Positions 51,144-59,359 of a stretch of 64,000 bases of DNA are shown piece by piece. Every line of letters begins with the position of its first letter. The first letter of the stretch is position 1. The DNA is from Lentisphaeria bacterium (GTDB lineage Bacteria > Verrucomicrobiota > Lentisphaeria > Victivallales > Victivallaceae), in contig CAAGDG010000058.1 in NCBI GenBank assembly GCA_900768515.1, positions 1 through 64,000 of the forward strand. The letters run 5' to 3'. Both the position numbers and the translations under genes were made by a program. The notes under the pieces were generated by a model, which did no database searches, was not told the origin of the DNA, and saw only the letters and a program-made list of their open reading frames with translations.

Positions 51144-52094
51144 TCATTCGACTTCGGCATCCTCTCTGAATACGATTCCGGTCAAAAGCTCCGGCAGCTC
51201 TCCGATCAGCTGCAGAAGCAGTTCATCTTCAAAGCTCCGCGCCAGCATCAGGCGCGCACCATCGGACTTGAGTTCAAGCCCGTCGAACAACTTCTGTTCC
51301 GTTCCGTCAAAAGAGGTGCGACCGGCCGCAATCCACGCCTCCAGAAGCCTGGAAACCGTCACCGCGCTCTCCGAATCGGAAAAATCCGCACAGATCCGCA
51401 GCTCCAACCTCCCCGCCCGGTCCGACAAAAGCAGATCGAACATTTCCAGATCCCGAAATTCCTGCGGGAAAGCACCCCCCTGCATCTCCATCACGGAAAA
51501 CAATCCGCGCGGCAGAACGAGCATGCGAACCAGATTTCCCCCCATGGCACGCCCCTCCAGCAGCGGCGGGACCTCCCGGGATTTCGTCTGCGGAACCGGA
51601 GTGATTCCAACCATTACCATGAGCAGATTCTTCCCTTCCAGAAGAAGCGCGGAGTCCGGCCGGAAATATCCGCCCCGCACAACCAGAAGTTTCTGCCCGG
51701 CAATCAGGCTGCTCTGCACATTGGACCGCATCGAGCTGTTCCGCTGCGCCACCTCAAAAAGCCGCATTGCTCCGCCGTCGACGGTCTCAAGCACCATTCC
51801 TCCGGTTTCCGTGACCGTGTTGGCGTAAAACAAATAGCGCCCGAGAAAATCCTCCCATTGAAAACCGGCGTTCCGCACCCGGTCACACAGCTTCTTCCAC
51901 TTTGAATTTCCATCCGGCGCACTGTGCGTCTCAAACGCCCGCCGAACCTGCGGATGGTTACACAGCGCCGGAAGATCCACCATCAGCACCAGATCTGAAT
52001 TCCGGGCCGCCAGCGGTTCGAGCGCATAGGGTGTCACGGCAGGAGCGGCGCACCAACACATCGTCACAGATACAACAACGGAAAAAAATTTCAT
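51144..52094 (-). CDS. Secreted protein of unknown function, tandem family member B
   Basis: This 316-residue protein starts at 52094 (GAGAGG box six bases upstream) with a signal segment MKFFSVVVSVTMCWCAAPAV. The mature start (LAARNSDLVLMVDLPALCNHP) mirrors the opening of member A (ANLVVGVDGVKLKAHP), and the body shares the mixed alpha-beta style, but identity looks low. No motif is recognised. It is upstream of member A on the minus strand with a 70-bp gap, so the pair may be co-transcribed. The 248-bp gap on its other side carries a terminator of the ABC transporter genes and TTAAAA-17-TATAAA promoter-like boxes. Confidence 0.75.
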   Translation of the reverse strand: MKFFSVVVSVTMCWCAAPAVTPYALEPLAARNSDLVLMVDLPALCNHPQVRRAFETHSAPDGNSKWKKLCDRVRNAGFQWEDFLGRYLFYANTVTETGGMVLETVDGGAMRLFEVAQRNSSMRSNVQSSLIAGQKLLVVRGGYFRPDSALLLEGKNLLMVMVGITPVPQTKSREVPPLLEGRAMGGNLVRMLVLPRGLFSVMEMQGGAFPQEFRDLEMFDLLLSDRAGRLELRICADFSDSESAVTVSRLLEAWIAAGRTSFDGTEQKLFDGLELKSDGARLMLARSFEDELLLQLIGELPELLTGIVFREDAEVE

Positions 52095-52291
52095 CGCCGC
52101 CTCTCGCCCGGCTCCCGGACCAGCCATCCATCCTGGTGACGAATGCCGGAGAAACACCTTCCGCCAAGCCATCCGGGATTCAGAAGGAGTCCGGAAACAC
52201 TTTCGCGCCCGCTTCATAACAATAGCTCCATTCCCGGTGTTTTCAAACAGGAAACCGGTTTTTTATACTCAAAAATGGAAGTTTTTTTAAC

Positions 52292-52319
52292 AAAAAAACG
52301 GGGGACTTTCCGCCCCCCG
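52292..52319 (-). terminator. Intrinsic terminator of the ABC transporter operon
   Basis: On the minus strand, CGGGGG (52314-52319) pairs with CCCCCG (52299-52304). Seven T residues (52292-52298) follow. Confidence 0.7.
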
Positions 52320-52342
52320 CCGGATTTTGGCAGGAAAAAACC

Positions 52343-53191
52343 TCAGCCTTTGACGCCGCCAAGCATGATTCCCTTGACCAGCTGTTTCTGCATCGCGACG
52401 AAGATCACAATCATCGGAAGCACGCTCATCGCCACCGCCGCCATCAGCAAGTTGGTCTGCTGGCCGGCCGAGGAGTCGAACGACAGCATGCCGATCGGAA
52501 GCGTGTACTTGTCCGGACTCTTCATCAGAACCAGCGGCCAGAACAGGCTGTTGTAGCAGCCGATGAAACTGAAAATGGTCAGCGTGACCAGCGCCGGACG
52601 GGCCAGCGGCAGCACCACGTCCCAGTAGAGCTGCCACTTGGTGGCGCCGTCGATCTCCGCAGCCTCATCGAGGGATTTCGGAATGTTCATCATGAACTGC
52701 CGCATCAGAAAAGTGCCGAACGCCGAAAACGCACCCGGCAGAATCAGTCCGACATAGGTGTCGACCAGATGCAGCCGGATCATGTTCTGATAGTTCGGAA
52801 TCATCATCACCAGCCCCGGCAGCATCATCGTCGCCAGGTAGAGGAAGAACACCTGATCGCGGCCCTTCCAGCGCAGCCGCGAAAAACTGAACGCAGCCAG
52901 ACTGCTGGTGAACACCTGCAGAAACGTGGTCCAGCAGGCGACAAAGACCGTGTTCCAGTACCAGCGGCCGAAGAAGATTCCCGGCATGGAGAACACATCC
53001 CGGTAGTTCTCCCAGCGGAGGATCCCGTCGGAGGGAAGCCAGCTGTCGAGATTCACTTCGCTCAACAGCTTCAGACTCGCCAGAATCATCCAGGTGAACG
53101 GCAGCACCAGAAGCGTCGCCATCAGCGTCAACACCACATTCAAGCTCAGGAGCTTGCAGAAATTACTGAAAAACTTGCTATTCTCTCTCAT
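52343..53191 (-). CDS. Carbohydrate ABC transporter permease (MalG/UgpE type)
   Basis: This 282-residue inner-membrane permease has six hydrophobic segments and the EAA loop EAAEIDGATKWQLYWDVVLP (about 180-200), which contacts the ATPase. Its N-terminal TM starts near residue 16. It pairs with the MalF-type permease encoded just upstream and the substrate-binding protein to form a CUT1-type importer. No ATPase gene is in the operon, so a shared MsmK/UgpC-type ATPase is probably supplied from elsewhere, as is common for CUT1 systems. It is the last gene before the terminator at 52292-52319. A uronate oligosaccharide is the likely cargo, by context. Confidence 0.9.
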   Translation of the reverse strand: MRENSKFFSNFCKLLSLNVVLTLMATLLVLPFTWMILASLKLLSEVNLDSWLPSDGILRWENYRDVFSMPGIFFGRWYWNTVFVACWTTFLQVFTSSLAAFSFSRLRWKGRDQVFFLYLATMMLPGLVMMIPNYQNMIRLHLVDTYVGLILPGAFSAFGTFLMRQFMMNIPKSLDEAAEIDGATKWQLYWDVVLPLARPALVTLTIFSFIGCYNSLFWPLVLMKSPDKYTLPIGMLSFDSSAGQQTNLLMAAVAMSVLPMIVIFVAMQKQLVKGIMLGGVKG

Positions 53192-53210
53192 TGCGATTCC
53201 CCACTCCCGA

Positions 53211-54815
53211 CTATTCGTTGGTGTAACGATTGCCGAACTTCCAGTTGAACATCGTCACGACAAAAACCAGCAGGAACAGCAGCCAGGAAACCGCCGAAGC
53301 GTACCCGAGCCGGCCGGTGCCGAATCCCTGCGTGTAAATGTAGTAGGCGAGCGTCGTGGTCGAACCCGCCGGTCCGCCCTGCGTCATCACCCGCGCCATT
53401 TCAAAACCGCCCTGCAGTCCGTAAATGATCGCCATGATCATGATGAAGAACGTCACGTTCGAAAGCTGCGGCCAGGTGATGTTCCAGAACCGCTGCCACG
53501 GAGTCGCGCCGTCGATGTCGGCCGCCTCGTACAACTCCTGCGGCACTCCGGAGAGCCCCGCCAGATAGAGCAGCATGTTGTTCGAACCGATCGCCCCCCA
53601 GAACCCCATGATCAGGATCGATGGTTTCGCCCAGTAGTAGTCGGAGAGCCATTTCGGCGGCTCCAGTCCGGCCGGAAGCGGATCTCCATTCACGTCAAGC
53701 ACCATCTCCGGCAGAATCCAGAATACGCAGGCCATGCCGATCATCGCCATGAAACCGACCATTGCGGAGCCGTCCACAATCGCGGAATCCCCGATCCCGC
53801 GGTCGAGGATGCACCGGTACTTCCGCCCCAGGGAGACCCGCCAGATCACCCAGATCCAGGCCGCTGCCAGCACCAGTCCGGCGAAGAGCAGCACCCACGA
53901 GGCGTTGGCGCTCAGCATCGAGGTGTCGGGCAGCACGTCGCCGGCGCCCTTCGCCGCGGCCTCGCTCCGGACCGCGAAATCGCGCATCATCCCCCAGGAG
54001 GGAGAACACCACCAGTAGCTGAAGAAGAGCGGAATCGACAGCAGCGTCAATCCGAGAAAAACGCTGAACGTTCCGCACTCTCCATCCCGCCACAGCCGCA
54101 GCTTGCGGCGCACCATGTTCAGGAAGAACGCCCCCATCAGCAGCACCAGCACCACGCCGATCACACCGCAGGCGGGGGAGATCACGATCGCCACCGGCGT
54201 CAATGCGTCCAGCACCGGACGCAACGCGTTGTTGATCGGCCCGGTCAGCGGATTGTAAAGCTTTTTCCAGAGGATGTAGGTGGCCACACCCGCGGTGAAG
54301 TACGGAAAATAGAAGAGCGTCCGGAAGACCGTCTTTCCCCCGACCGAACCGATCACGAAAATCGCGGCGAGAAGCGAGACGATCAGAATCGTCATCGCGG
54401 TCGCGCCGAGCCCGACACAGACCAGAACCGCACAGCTGGCGACCAGCACCGCGGTGGCGACGGCGATCCCCCAGATCCGGCGTTTGTGGTTGCCGTTCAT
54501 CTCCCAGTTGAGCAGCAGCGCCGCGCAGAGACTCCCCGCGACGCCGAAGGGAATGCCGATCATCAGGAAGAAGGTGTTCCCGAAATACTGGGTGAAATCC
54601 GGATCGGTGAAGAGCTTCACGAAGTTGTCGAATCCGACGAAACTGATCGGTTCGGTCCGGAACACGTTGTGCATCTCAAGATTCCAGTCGGTGAACGCCA
54701 TGTAGATGCTCATCACCAGGGGAATCACGGTAAAGGAGAGGAATCCGAGAACGTTCGGCAGCAGGAATCCCACGCCGATGGCAATTTCCTTGACGTCTTT
54801 CTTTTTGATCCCCAT
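53211..54815 (-). CDS. Carbohydrate ABC transporter permease (MalF/UgpA type) with extended middle region
   Basis: The start at 54815 (MGIKKKDVKEIAIGV) follows a GGGAGGGG box and gives 534 residues, well beyond the ~300 usual for UgpA. The first TM (about 10-35) is normal. A ~200-residue insert (about 100-340) carries several further hydrophobic segments and soluble parts (RRKLRLWRDGECGTFSV). The normal core resumes after it, with EAA loop EAADIDGATPWQRFWNIT (about 445-462). MalF also has a large loop that binds maltose-binding protein, but here the insert is partly hydrophobic. It is translated 1 bp after the binding-protein gene, so the two are coupled. Confidence 0.85.
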   Translation of the reverse strand: MGIKKKDVKEIAIGVGFLLPNVLGFLSFTVIPLVMSIYMAFTDWNLEMHNVFRTEPISFVGFDNFVKLFTDPDFTQYFGNTFFLMIGIPFGVAGSLCAALLLNWEMNGNHKRRIWGIAVATAVLVASCAVLVCVGLGATAMTILIVSLLAAIFVIGSVGGKTVFRTLFYFPYFTAGVATYILWKKLYNPLTGPINNALRPVLDALTPVAIVISPACGVIGVVLVLLMGAFFLNMVRRKLRLWRDGECGTFSVFLGLTLLSIPLFFSYWWCSPSWGMMRDFAVRSEAAAKGAGDVLPDTSMLSANASWVLLFAGLVLAAAWIWVIWRVSLGRKYRCILDRGIGDSAIVDGSAMVGFMAMIGMACVFWILPEMVLDVNGDPLPAGLEPPKWLSDYYWAKPSILIMGFWGAIGSNNMLLYLAGLSGVPQELYEAADIDGATPWQRFWNITWPQLSNVTFFIMIMAIIYGLQGGFEMARVMTQGGPAGSTTTLAYYIYTQGFGTGRLGYASAVSWLLFLLVFVVTMFNWKFGNRYTNE

Positions 54816-54816
54816 T

Positions 54817-56346
54817 TTACTTGTCCCCTCCCGGAGCCGCGCCCTCGTCGAGCATCCCCTTTGCACGATAATATTTAACATAGAACGGATTCTTGATCCA
54901 CTGGACCGGAATCTTCTTGCCGAGCTTCTTGTACTCGTCGATCTTCTGCTGGATCGCCCAGTCCTCCTCCCACTGCTTCATGACCTTGGGATTGGCCTCC
55001 TTCGAATTTTCGATCTCAAAGTTGTAACGGTCCTCGAGGAAGGCGACCGCCTCTTCCAGCGTGGCGCGGTCGTTGAAGTAACGGTTCAGCGAATTCTGCA
55101 GCCAGTTGGTCGTACCGGTCTTTACGTAGGGACTCCAGTTGCCGGGAATTGCGATCGTCTCCGCCCACTGGAACTCCAGCGCGCTGGTGTCGCGCTCGTT
55201 CGGCCGCTGCTTCTCGATTTCCGGAATGCTGTCGCGGACCACGTCGAGATTCGGCGGCAGTCCGTCGGCCATGTCGATGATGTACTGATTGTACTCCCGG
55301 CTGGCGAGAAACTCGAGGAAGAGCAGTCCCAGCTCCTTGTACTTGCTCCCCTTGTAAAGCACCGCCGAACGCGAGGAGATCGGCAGATTCTTGAACTCGT
55401 ACATCGGCAGCTGACTGACCGCGAAATTGATGTCGCGCCCGGTCTTCTCCTCGTCCTCGCGGAAGCGGATCAGGCAGTAGCGGCCCATCACGATCATCGC
55501 GTACTTTCCGGAAAGGAAGTTCGAATAATCGCCGCCGCCGTAACCGGCGTCGGTATTCATCGCCGCCACGTCGGCGGCGGTCGGCGCGATGTGATCCTTG
55601 TAGGTCCACTTGTGGAAGAGGGCAAACGCATCCCGGAAATATTCATGGTTGCCGATGCAGCGGGTCAGGGTTTCGTTGTAAAGGTCCAGCCCGCGGCTGC
55701 GCACGATCGACATGATCATCGCACACCCCCAGCCGCTGTCGAGCGACTGGGTGAAGAAGTACTCCTGCCGGGCCTTGCCCTCATTCGCCCGCTTCACATA
55801 TTCGACGCCCATCTTTTCGAACTCCTCGGGGGTCCACTCCAACGGAGGCCGCTCGTCGAAACCGAAACGTTTGAGGGTGTCAAGATTGATCCACATGCTG
55901 ACCGTCGCGCCGTTGCAGGGATACCCGTACTGACGGCCATTGTCGTCGGTCAGCAGCCGCGCCATTCCGGTATAAGTCGTATCCAGCCCGAATCCACGCG
56001 CCTTCGCCTCTTCGGTCACGTCGGTACAGACGCCGAGCTGCTGGTATCCGATCAGGTCGCCGGTATCGAAGATGTCGCCGGCCATGCCGGAGACCGCCTG
56101 AATCAAAGTACTCTGATTGTTCGCCGTCTCCACACGGACCCGGACCTTCGCGCGCCCGTCCGGAGTTACGTGGCCGTTTTTGATCAGCCACTGTTCAAAG
56201 AGTTTGACCTGATCCTCCCGCTGCGGATTGGCGTCGGTACGCCATGTGATCATCGGGATGTCGGACTCCCGCTCGGCACTGGAGTAAATCGTATAAAACG
56301 ACGCCGCCACCAGAACCAGCAGGATGCTTAGAAACAGTGTTTTCAT
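54817..56346 (-). CDS. Extracellular sugar-binding protein of the ABC importer (family 1 type)
   Basis: This 509-residue protein has a signal/anchor (MKTLFLSILLVLVAASFYTI) with no lipobox cysteine. Its solute-binding domain features are GDIFDTGDLIGYQQLG, a hinge region near YGYPCNGATVSMWINLDTLK, and C-terminal WAIQQKIDEYKKLGKKI. Family 1 (CUT1) proteins deliver oligosaccharides to MalF/MalG-type permeases. It is the first gene of the three-gene operon under the promoter at 56414-56442, beside a palindromic operator. The predicted membrane anchor suggests it stays tethered to the inner membrane. Divergent uronate genes suggest an acidic oligosaccharide ligand; this is inference. Confidence 0.87.
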   Translation of the reverse strand: MKTLFLSILLVLVAASFYTIYSSAERESDIPMITWRTDANPQREDQVKLFEQWLIKNGHVTPDGRAKVRVRVETANNQSTLIQAVSGMAGDIFDTGDLIGYQQLGVCTDVTEEAKARGFGLDTTYTGMARLLTDDNGRQYGYPCNGATVSMWINLDTLKRFGFDERPPLEWTPEEFEKMGVEYVKRANEGKARQEYFFTQSLDSGWGCAMIMSIVRSRGLDLYNETLTRCIGNHEYFRDAFALFHKWTYKDHIAPTAADVAAMNTDAGYGGGDYSNFLSGKYAMIVMGRYCLIRFREDEEKTGRDINFAVSQLPMYEFKNLPISSRSAVLYKGSKYKELGLLFLEFLASREYNQYIIDMADGLPPNLDVVRDSIPEIEKQRPNERDTSALEFQWAETIAIPGNWSPYVKTGTTNWLQNSLNRYFNDRATLEEAVAFLEDRYNFEIENSKEANPKVMKQWEEDWAIQQKIDEYKKLGKKIPVQWIKNPFYVKYYRAKGMLDEGAAPGGDK

Positions 56347-56413
56347 TTTTGTTTCTCTCTCGCTGTTATTTCGATTACCTTAAATATTAAAACTTAAAAT
56401 ATAATCACAGGAA

Positions 56414-56442
56414 AAAATACACCGGAATGCCGTTTTTTTCAA
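56414..56442 (-). promoter_or_regulatory. Promoter of the ABC importer operon
   Basis: Minus-strand TTGAAA (56437-56442), 17-bp spacer, TATTTT (56414-56419). Confidence 0.65.
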
Positions 56443-56445
56443 TCC

Positions 56446-56457
56446 TGTACCGGTACA
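56446..56457. promoter_or_regulatory. Palindromic operator candidate TGTACCGGTACA
   Basis: A perfect 12-bp palindrome lies in the divergent intergenic region, directly upstream of the importer -35 box. The TGTAC half-sites resemble those at 9749-9766 and AraR-type sites. It could coordinate the importer and the uronate genes. Only two such sites were noticed in the window. Confidence 0.5.
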
Positions 56458-56517
56458 AAAAAAATATTTTTTTGGAGAAAACCGCGCCGTGTCCGAGGAA
56501 ATTCCCGGAAAGGCATC

Positions 56518-56546
56518 TTGAAAAAAGCAGGAACTCCGGATATATT
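56518..56546 (+). promoter_or_regulatory. Promoter of the DUF1846/uronate operon
   Basis: TTGAAA (56518-56523), 17-bp spacer, TATATT (56541-56546), about 45 nt before the DUF1846 start. Confidence 0.75.
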
Positions 56547-56590
56547 CAAAAGAATAAACATTCACCTCTCCAAGCGGGCAGAAAAATTTT

Positions 56591-58105
56591 ATGAAACTCG
56601 GATTCGACAGCGAGAAATATCTCCGGGAACAGTCTCAGGCCATTCTGGAACGGGCCGGGAAATTTGACGACAAACTCTATCTGGAATTCGGAGGGAAGCT
56701 GCTCTGCGACTTTCACGCCGCCCGCGTTCTGCCCGGATTCGACCCCGACACCAAAATCAAACTCCTGCAGCGGCTCAAGGACAAGATCGACATCGTGATC
56801 TGCATTTATGCCGGCGACATCGAACAGCACAAGATGCGCGCCGACTTCGGCCTCTCCTACGACGCCGACACCATGCGCACCATCGATGATCTGCGCGAAC
56901 GCGGCCTCGACGTCCGGGCCGTGGTGGTCACGCGGTATCAGAATCAACCGACCGTCCGGACCTTCATCAACCGTCTCGGTCGCAGCGGAATCAAAGTCTA
57001 CACCCACCGCCCGATCGAAGGGTATCCGACCGATCTGGATTCGATCGTCAGCCGGCGCGGGTACGGCGCCAACGAATACATCGAAACCGAACGGCCCATC
57101 GTGGTGGTCACCGGTCCCGGCGCCAACTCCGGAAAGATGGCGACCTGCCTCTCGCAGGTCTACCACGAACACCAGCGCGGCGTCAAGGCGGGTTACGCGA
57201 AATTCGAAACGTTCCCGGTCTGGAACCTGCCGCTCAACCACCCGGTCAACCTCGCCTATGAGGCGGCTACGGCAGATCTCGGGGACCTCAACATGGTCGA
57301 CCCCTTCCACCTCGAGGCGTATCACCAGACCGCGATCAACTACAACCGCGACGTGGAGATCTTTCCGGTCGTCAAACGGATTTGCGCCCGGATCATGCCG
57401 CCGGAGCAGCTCTACCAGTCGCCGACCGACATGGGGGTCAACCGGGTCGGATTCGCGATCACCGACGACGAAGTCTGCCGCCAGGCGTCGATTCAGGAGA
57501 TTATCCGCCGTTATTTCCGCAGCATGTGCGACTACGCGACCGGCGCCTCCGACAAGACGCCCGCCGACCGGATCAAGCTCCTGATGGACGATCTCGGCAT
57601 CACCGAGCTGGACCGCAAGGTGGTGGCTCCCGCCCGCGCCGCCGCCAAGGCCGCCGAATCCCAGCCGGACAAGGGCAGCCACAACGTCTACTGCGGCGCC
57701 GCGCTCGAACTGCCGGACGGCGTCATCATCACCGGGAAGAACTCGCCGCTCCTGCACGCGGCGTCAAGCTGCATCCTCAACGCGATCAAGCATCTGGCAT
57801 CGCTTCCGGACGATCTCATGCTGATCAGTCCCGAGGTGATCGACTCGGTCGGGACCCTCAAGAAGGAGATCCTCAAAAACCGTGAGATCAGCCTGAATCT
57901 GGCCGAGACCCTGACCGCGTTGAGCGTCAGCGTTCCCTCCAATCCGGCCGCCCGGCTGGCGATGTGCAAACTCAAACTGCTCGCCGGCTGCGAAATGCAC
58001 ATCAGCCATCTGGTGTCCGGCGGCGACGAGGTGGGACTGCGCAAGCTCGGCATCCATCTGACCAGCGAACCCAGATTCATCAGCCGCAATCTTTTCATGG
58101 AATAA
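56591..58105 (+). CDS. DUF1846 family protein
   Basis: This 504-residue cytoplasmic protein shows the family layout: MKLGFDSEKYLREQSQAILE at the start, GGKLLCDFHAARVLPGFDPD, IYAGDIEQHKMRADFGLSYD, TGPGANSGKMATCLSQVYHE (a Walker-A-like GANSGKM), and PLNHPVNLAYEAATADLGD. The family is widespread in gut anaerobes and has no established reaction; the P-loop-like segment suggests a nucleotide-using enzyme. It is the first gene of the plus-strand cluster, 22 bp before the esterase. The fixed place at the head of a uronate operon is notable but unexplained. Confidence 0.85.
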   Translation: MKLGFDSEKYLREQSQAILERAGKFDDKLYLEFGGKLLCDFHAARVLPGFDPDTKIKLLQRLKDKIDIVICIYAGDIEQHKMRADFGLSYDADTMRTIDDLRERGLDVRAVVVTRYQNQPTVRTFINRLGRSGIKVYTHRPIEGYPTDLDSIVSRRGYGANEYIETERPIVVVTGPGANSGKMATCLSQVYHEHQRGVKAGYAKFETFPVWNLPLNHPVNLAYEAATADLGDLNMVDPFHLEAYHQTAINYNRDVEIFPVVKRICARIMPPEQLYQSPTDMGVNRVGFAITDDEVCRQASIQEIIRRYFRSMCDYATGASDKTPADRIKLLMDDLGITELDRKVVAPARAAAKAAESQPDKGSHNVYCGAALELPDGVIITGKNSPLLHAASSCILNAIKHLASLPDDLMLISPEVIDSVGTLKKEILKNREISLNLAETLTALSVSVPSNPAARLAMCKLKLLAGCEMHISHLVSGGDEVGLRKLGIHLTSEPRFISRNLFME

Positions 58106-58127
58106 CAACCGACGGAGGATTGTCACC

Positions 58128-59321
58128 GTGGAATTCGTACCCAATTACGATGAGACGAAGGCCGGACACCTGCCGTGGCCTTCGCCGCTGCGCCGGCCCG
58201 ACGGCAGCTTTGTCCGTTCCGCGACCGAATGGAACAACTCCCGGCGCGAGGAGGTCCGCAGAACCATCTCCGACTGGCTCTTCGGAGAACTTCCACCCCG
58301 CCCGGAATCGGTCCGTTACGAACTGCGGCGCGAAGTCGGCGATGCCCTCGGCGGCGCGGCAATCCGCCGGGAGGTGCGAATTCATCTCGAGCACCGCGGC
58401 AGACACCATACCGTCGATGTGCTCTGGTACCTGCCGCGCTATGCGAAACGCCCCTGTCCGGCGGTCGTTGGACTGAACTTCAAAGGGAACGCCGCCTGCA
58501 CGACGGAGAAGGATATCCTGCCCTCCGAAAGCTGGTGGCATCCGGAGGAGTCGACTCCCGGCTGCCAGGCCGGCCGCTGGTGTTTCCCCGACCTGATCGA
58601 AGCGGGTTTCAGCGTGGCGACCGCCACCCGCGGCGACCTCTTTCCGGACCGGGAAGACGGACGCGCCGACAGCGTCTTCCGGCTCTTTCACGCTCCCGAC
58701 AAGCTCACGCCGGAAAACCGCGACCTGACCGCGATCAGCGCCTGGGCCTACGGATATTCGCTGCTGTTTGATCTGGTTTCCGGCGATGCTGCCATCGATA
58801 GCAATCGAATCTGGGCGCACGGGCACTCCCGGCTCGGGAAGACCGCGCTCTGGGCGGCCGCGAATGACTTGCGGTTCGCCGGCGCCGTCAGCAACGACTC
58901 CGGCTGCTGCGGCGCGGCGCCCTGCCGCCGGAACATCGGGGAGACGCCGGAATTCATCACGAACACTTTCCCGTGGTGGTTCCGCCGCAAAATCGATGCC
59001 TACGTGAAGCGGACCGGAGAACTGCCGTTCGATCAGAACTGGCTTCTGGCGCTCGTCGCGCCGCGGCCGCTGCTGGTCGCCAGCGCGACCGAAGATCTCT
59101 GGGCCGATCCCCGCGGGGAATTTCTGACCGCGCGGCAGGTCGGCGAAGTCTACGCGCTCTTCGGCAGCGACGGACTCGGCCCGAATGCCGAATGGCCGCC
59201 GCCGGAGACCCCGCTCTTCGGGGACGGCGTCGGCTACTATCTGCGCACCGGCAAACACGACGTGACCCCGGTCGACTGGAAATTCGTGATCGAATTCATC
59301 CGGCTCAACCATCATCTCTGA
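58128..59321 (+). CDS. Alpha/beta-hydrolase esterase, glucuronoyl-esterase-like (CE15 type)
   Basis: This 397-residue protein starts at GTG 58128 with a GGAGG-like box. The alpha/beta-hydrolase nucleophile is S234 in GHSRLGK, matching the bacterial CE15 G-x-S-R-x-G-K pattern. A candidate catalytic histidine is H377 (TGKHDVT) and the acid lies near ATEDLWADP (E322/D323). CE15 enzymes cut the ester between 4-O-methylglucuronate of xylan and lignin alcohols. No signal peptide is visible, so it may act inside the cell or leave by another route. Context with uxaB and uxaA supports a uronate ester substrate. An acetylxylan esterase is an alternative. Confidence 0.78.
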   Translation: MEFVPNYDETKAGHLPWPSPLRRPDGSFVRSATEWNNSRREEVRRTISDWLFGELPPRPESVRYELRREVGDALGGAAIRREVRIHLEHRGRHHTVDVLWYLPRYAKRPCPAVVGLNFKGNAACTTEKDILPSESWWHPEESTPGCQAGRWCFPDLIEAGFSVATATRGDLFPDREDGRADSVFRLFHAPDKLTPENRDLTAISAWAYGYSLLFDLVSGDAAIDSNRIWAHGHSRLGKTALWAAANDLRFAGAVSNDSGCCGAAPCRRNIGETPEFITNTFPWWFRRKIDAYVKRTGELPFDQNWLLALVAPRPLLVASATEDLWADPRGEFLTARQVGEVYALFGSDGLGPNAEWPPPETPLFGDGVGYYLRTGKHDVTPVDWKFVIEFIRLNHHL

Positions 59322-59359
59322 ACGAAAAATCAACCTTCAAAGAATTTATGGAGAACATC

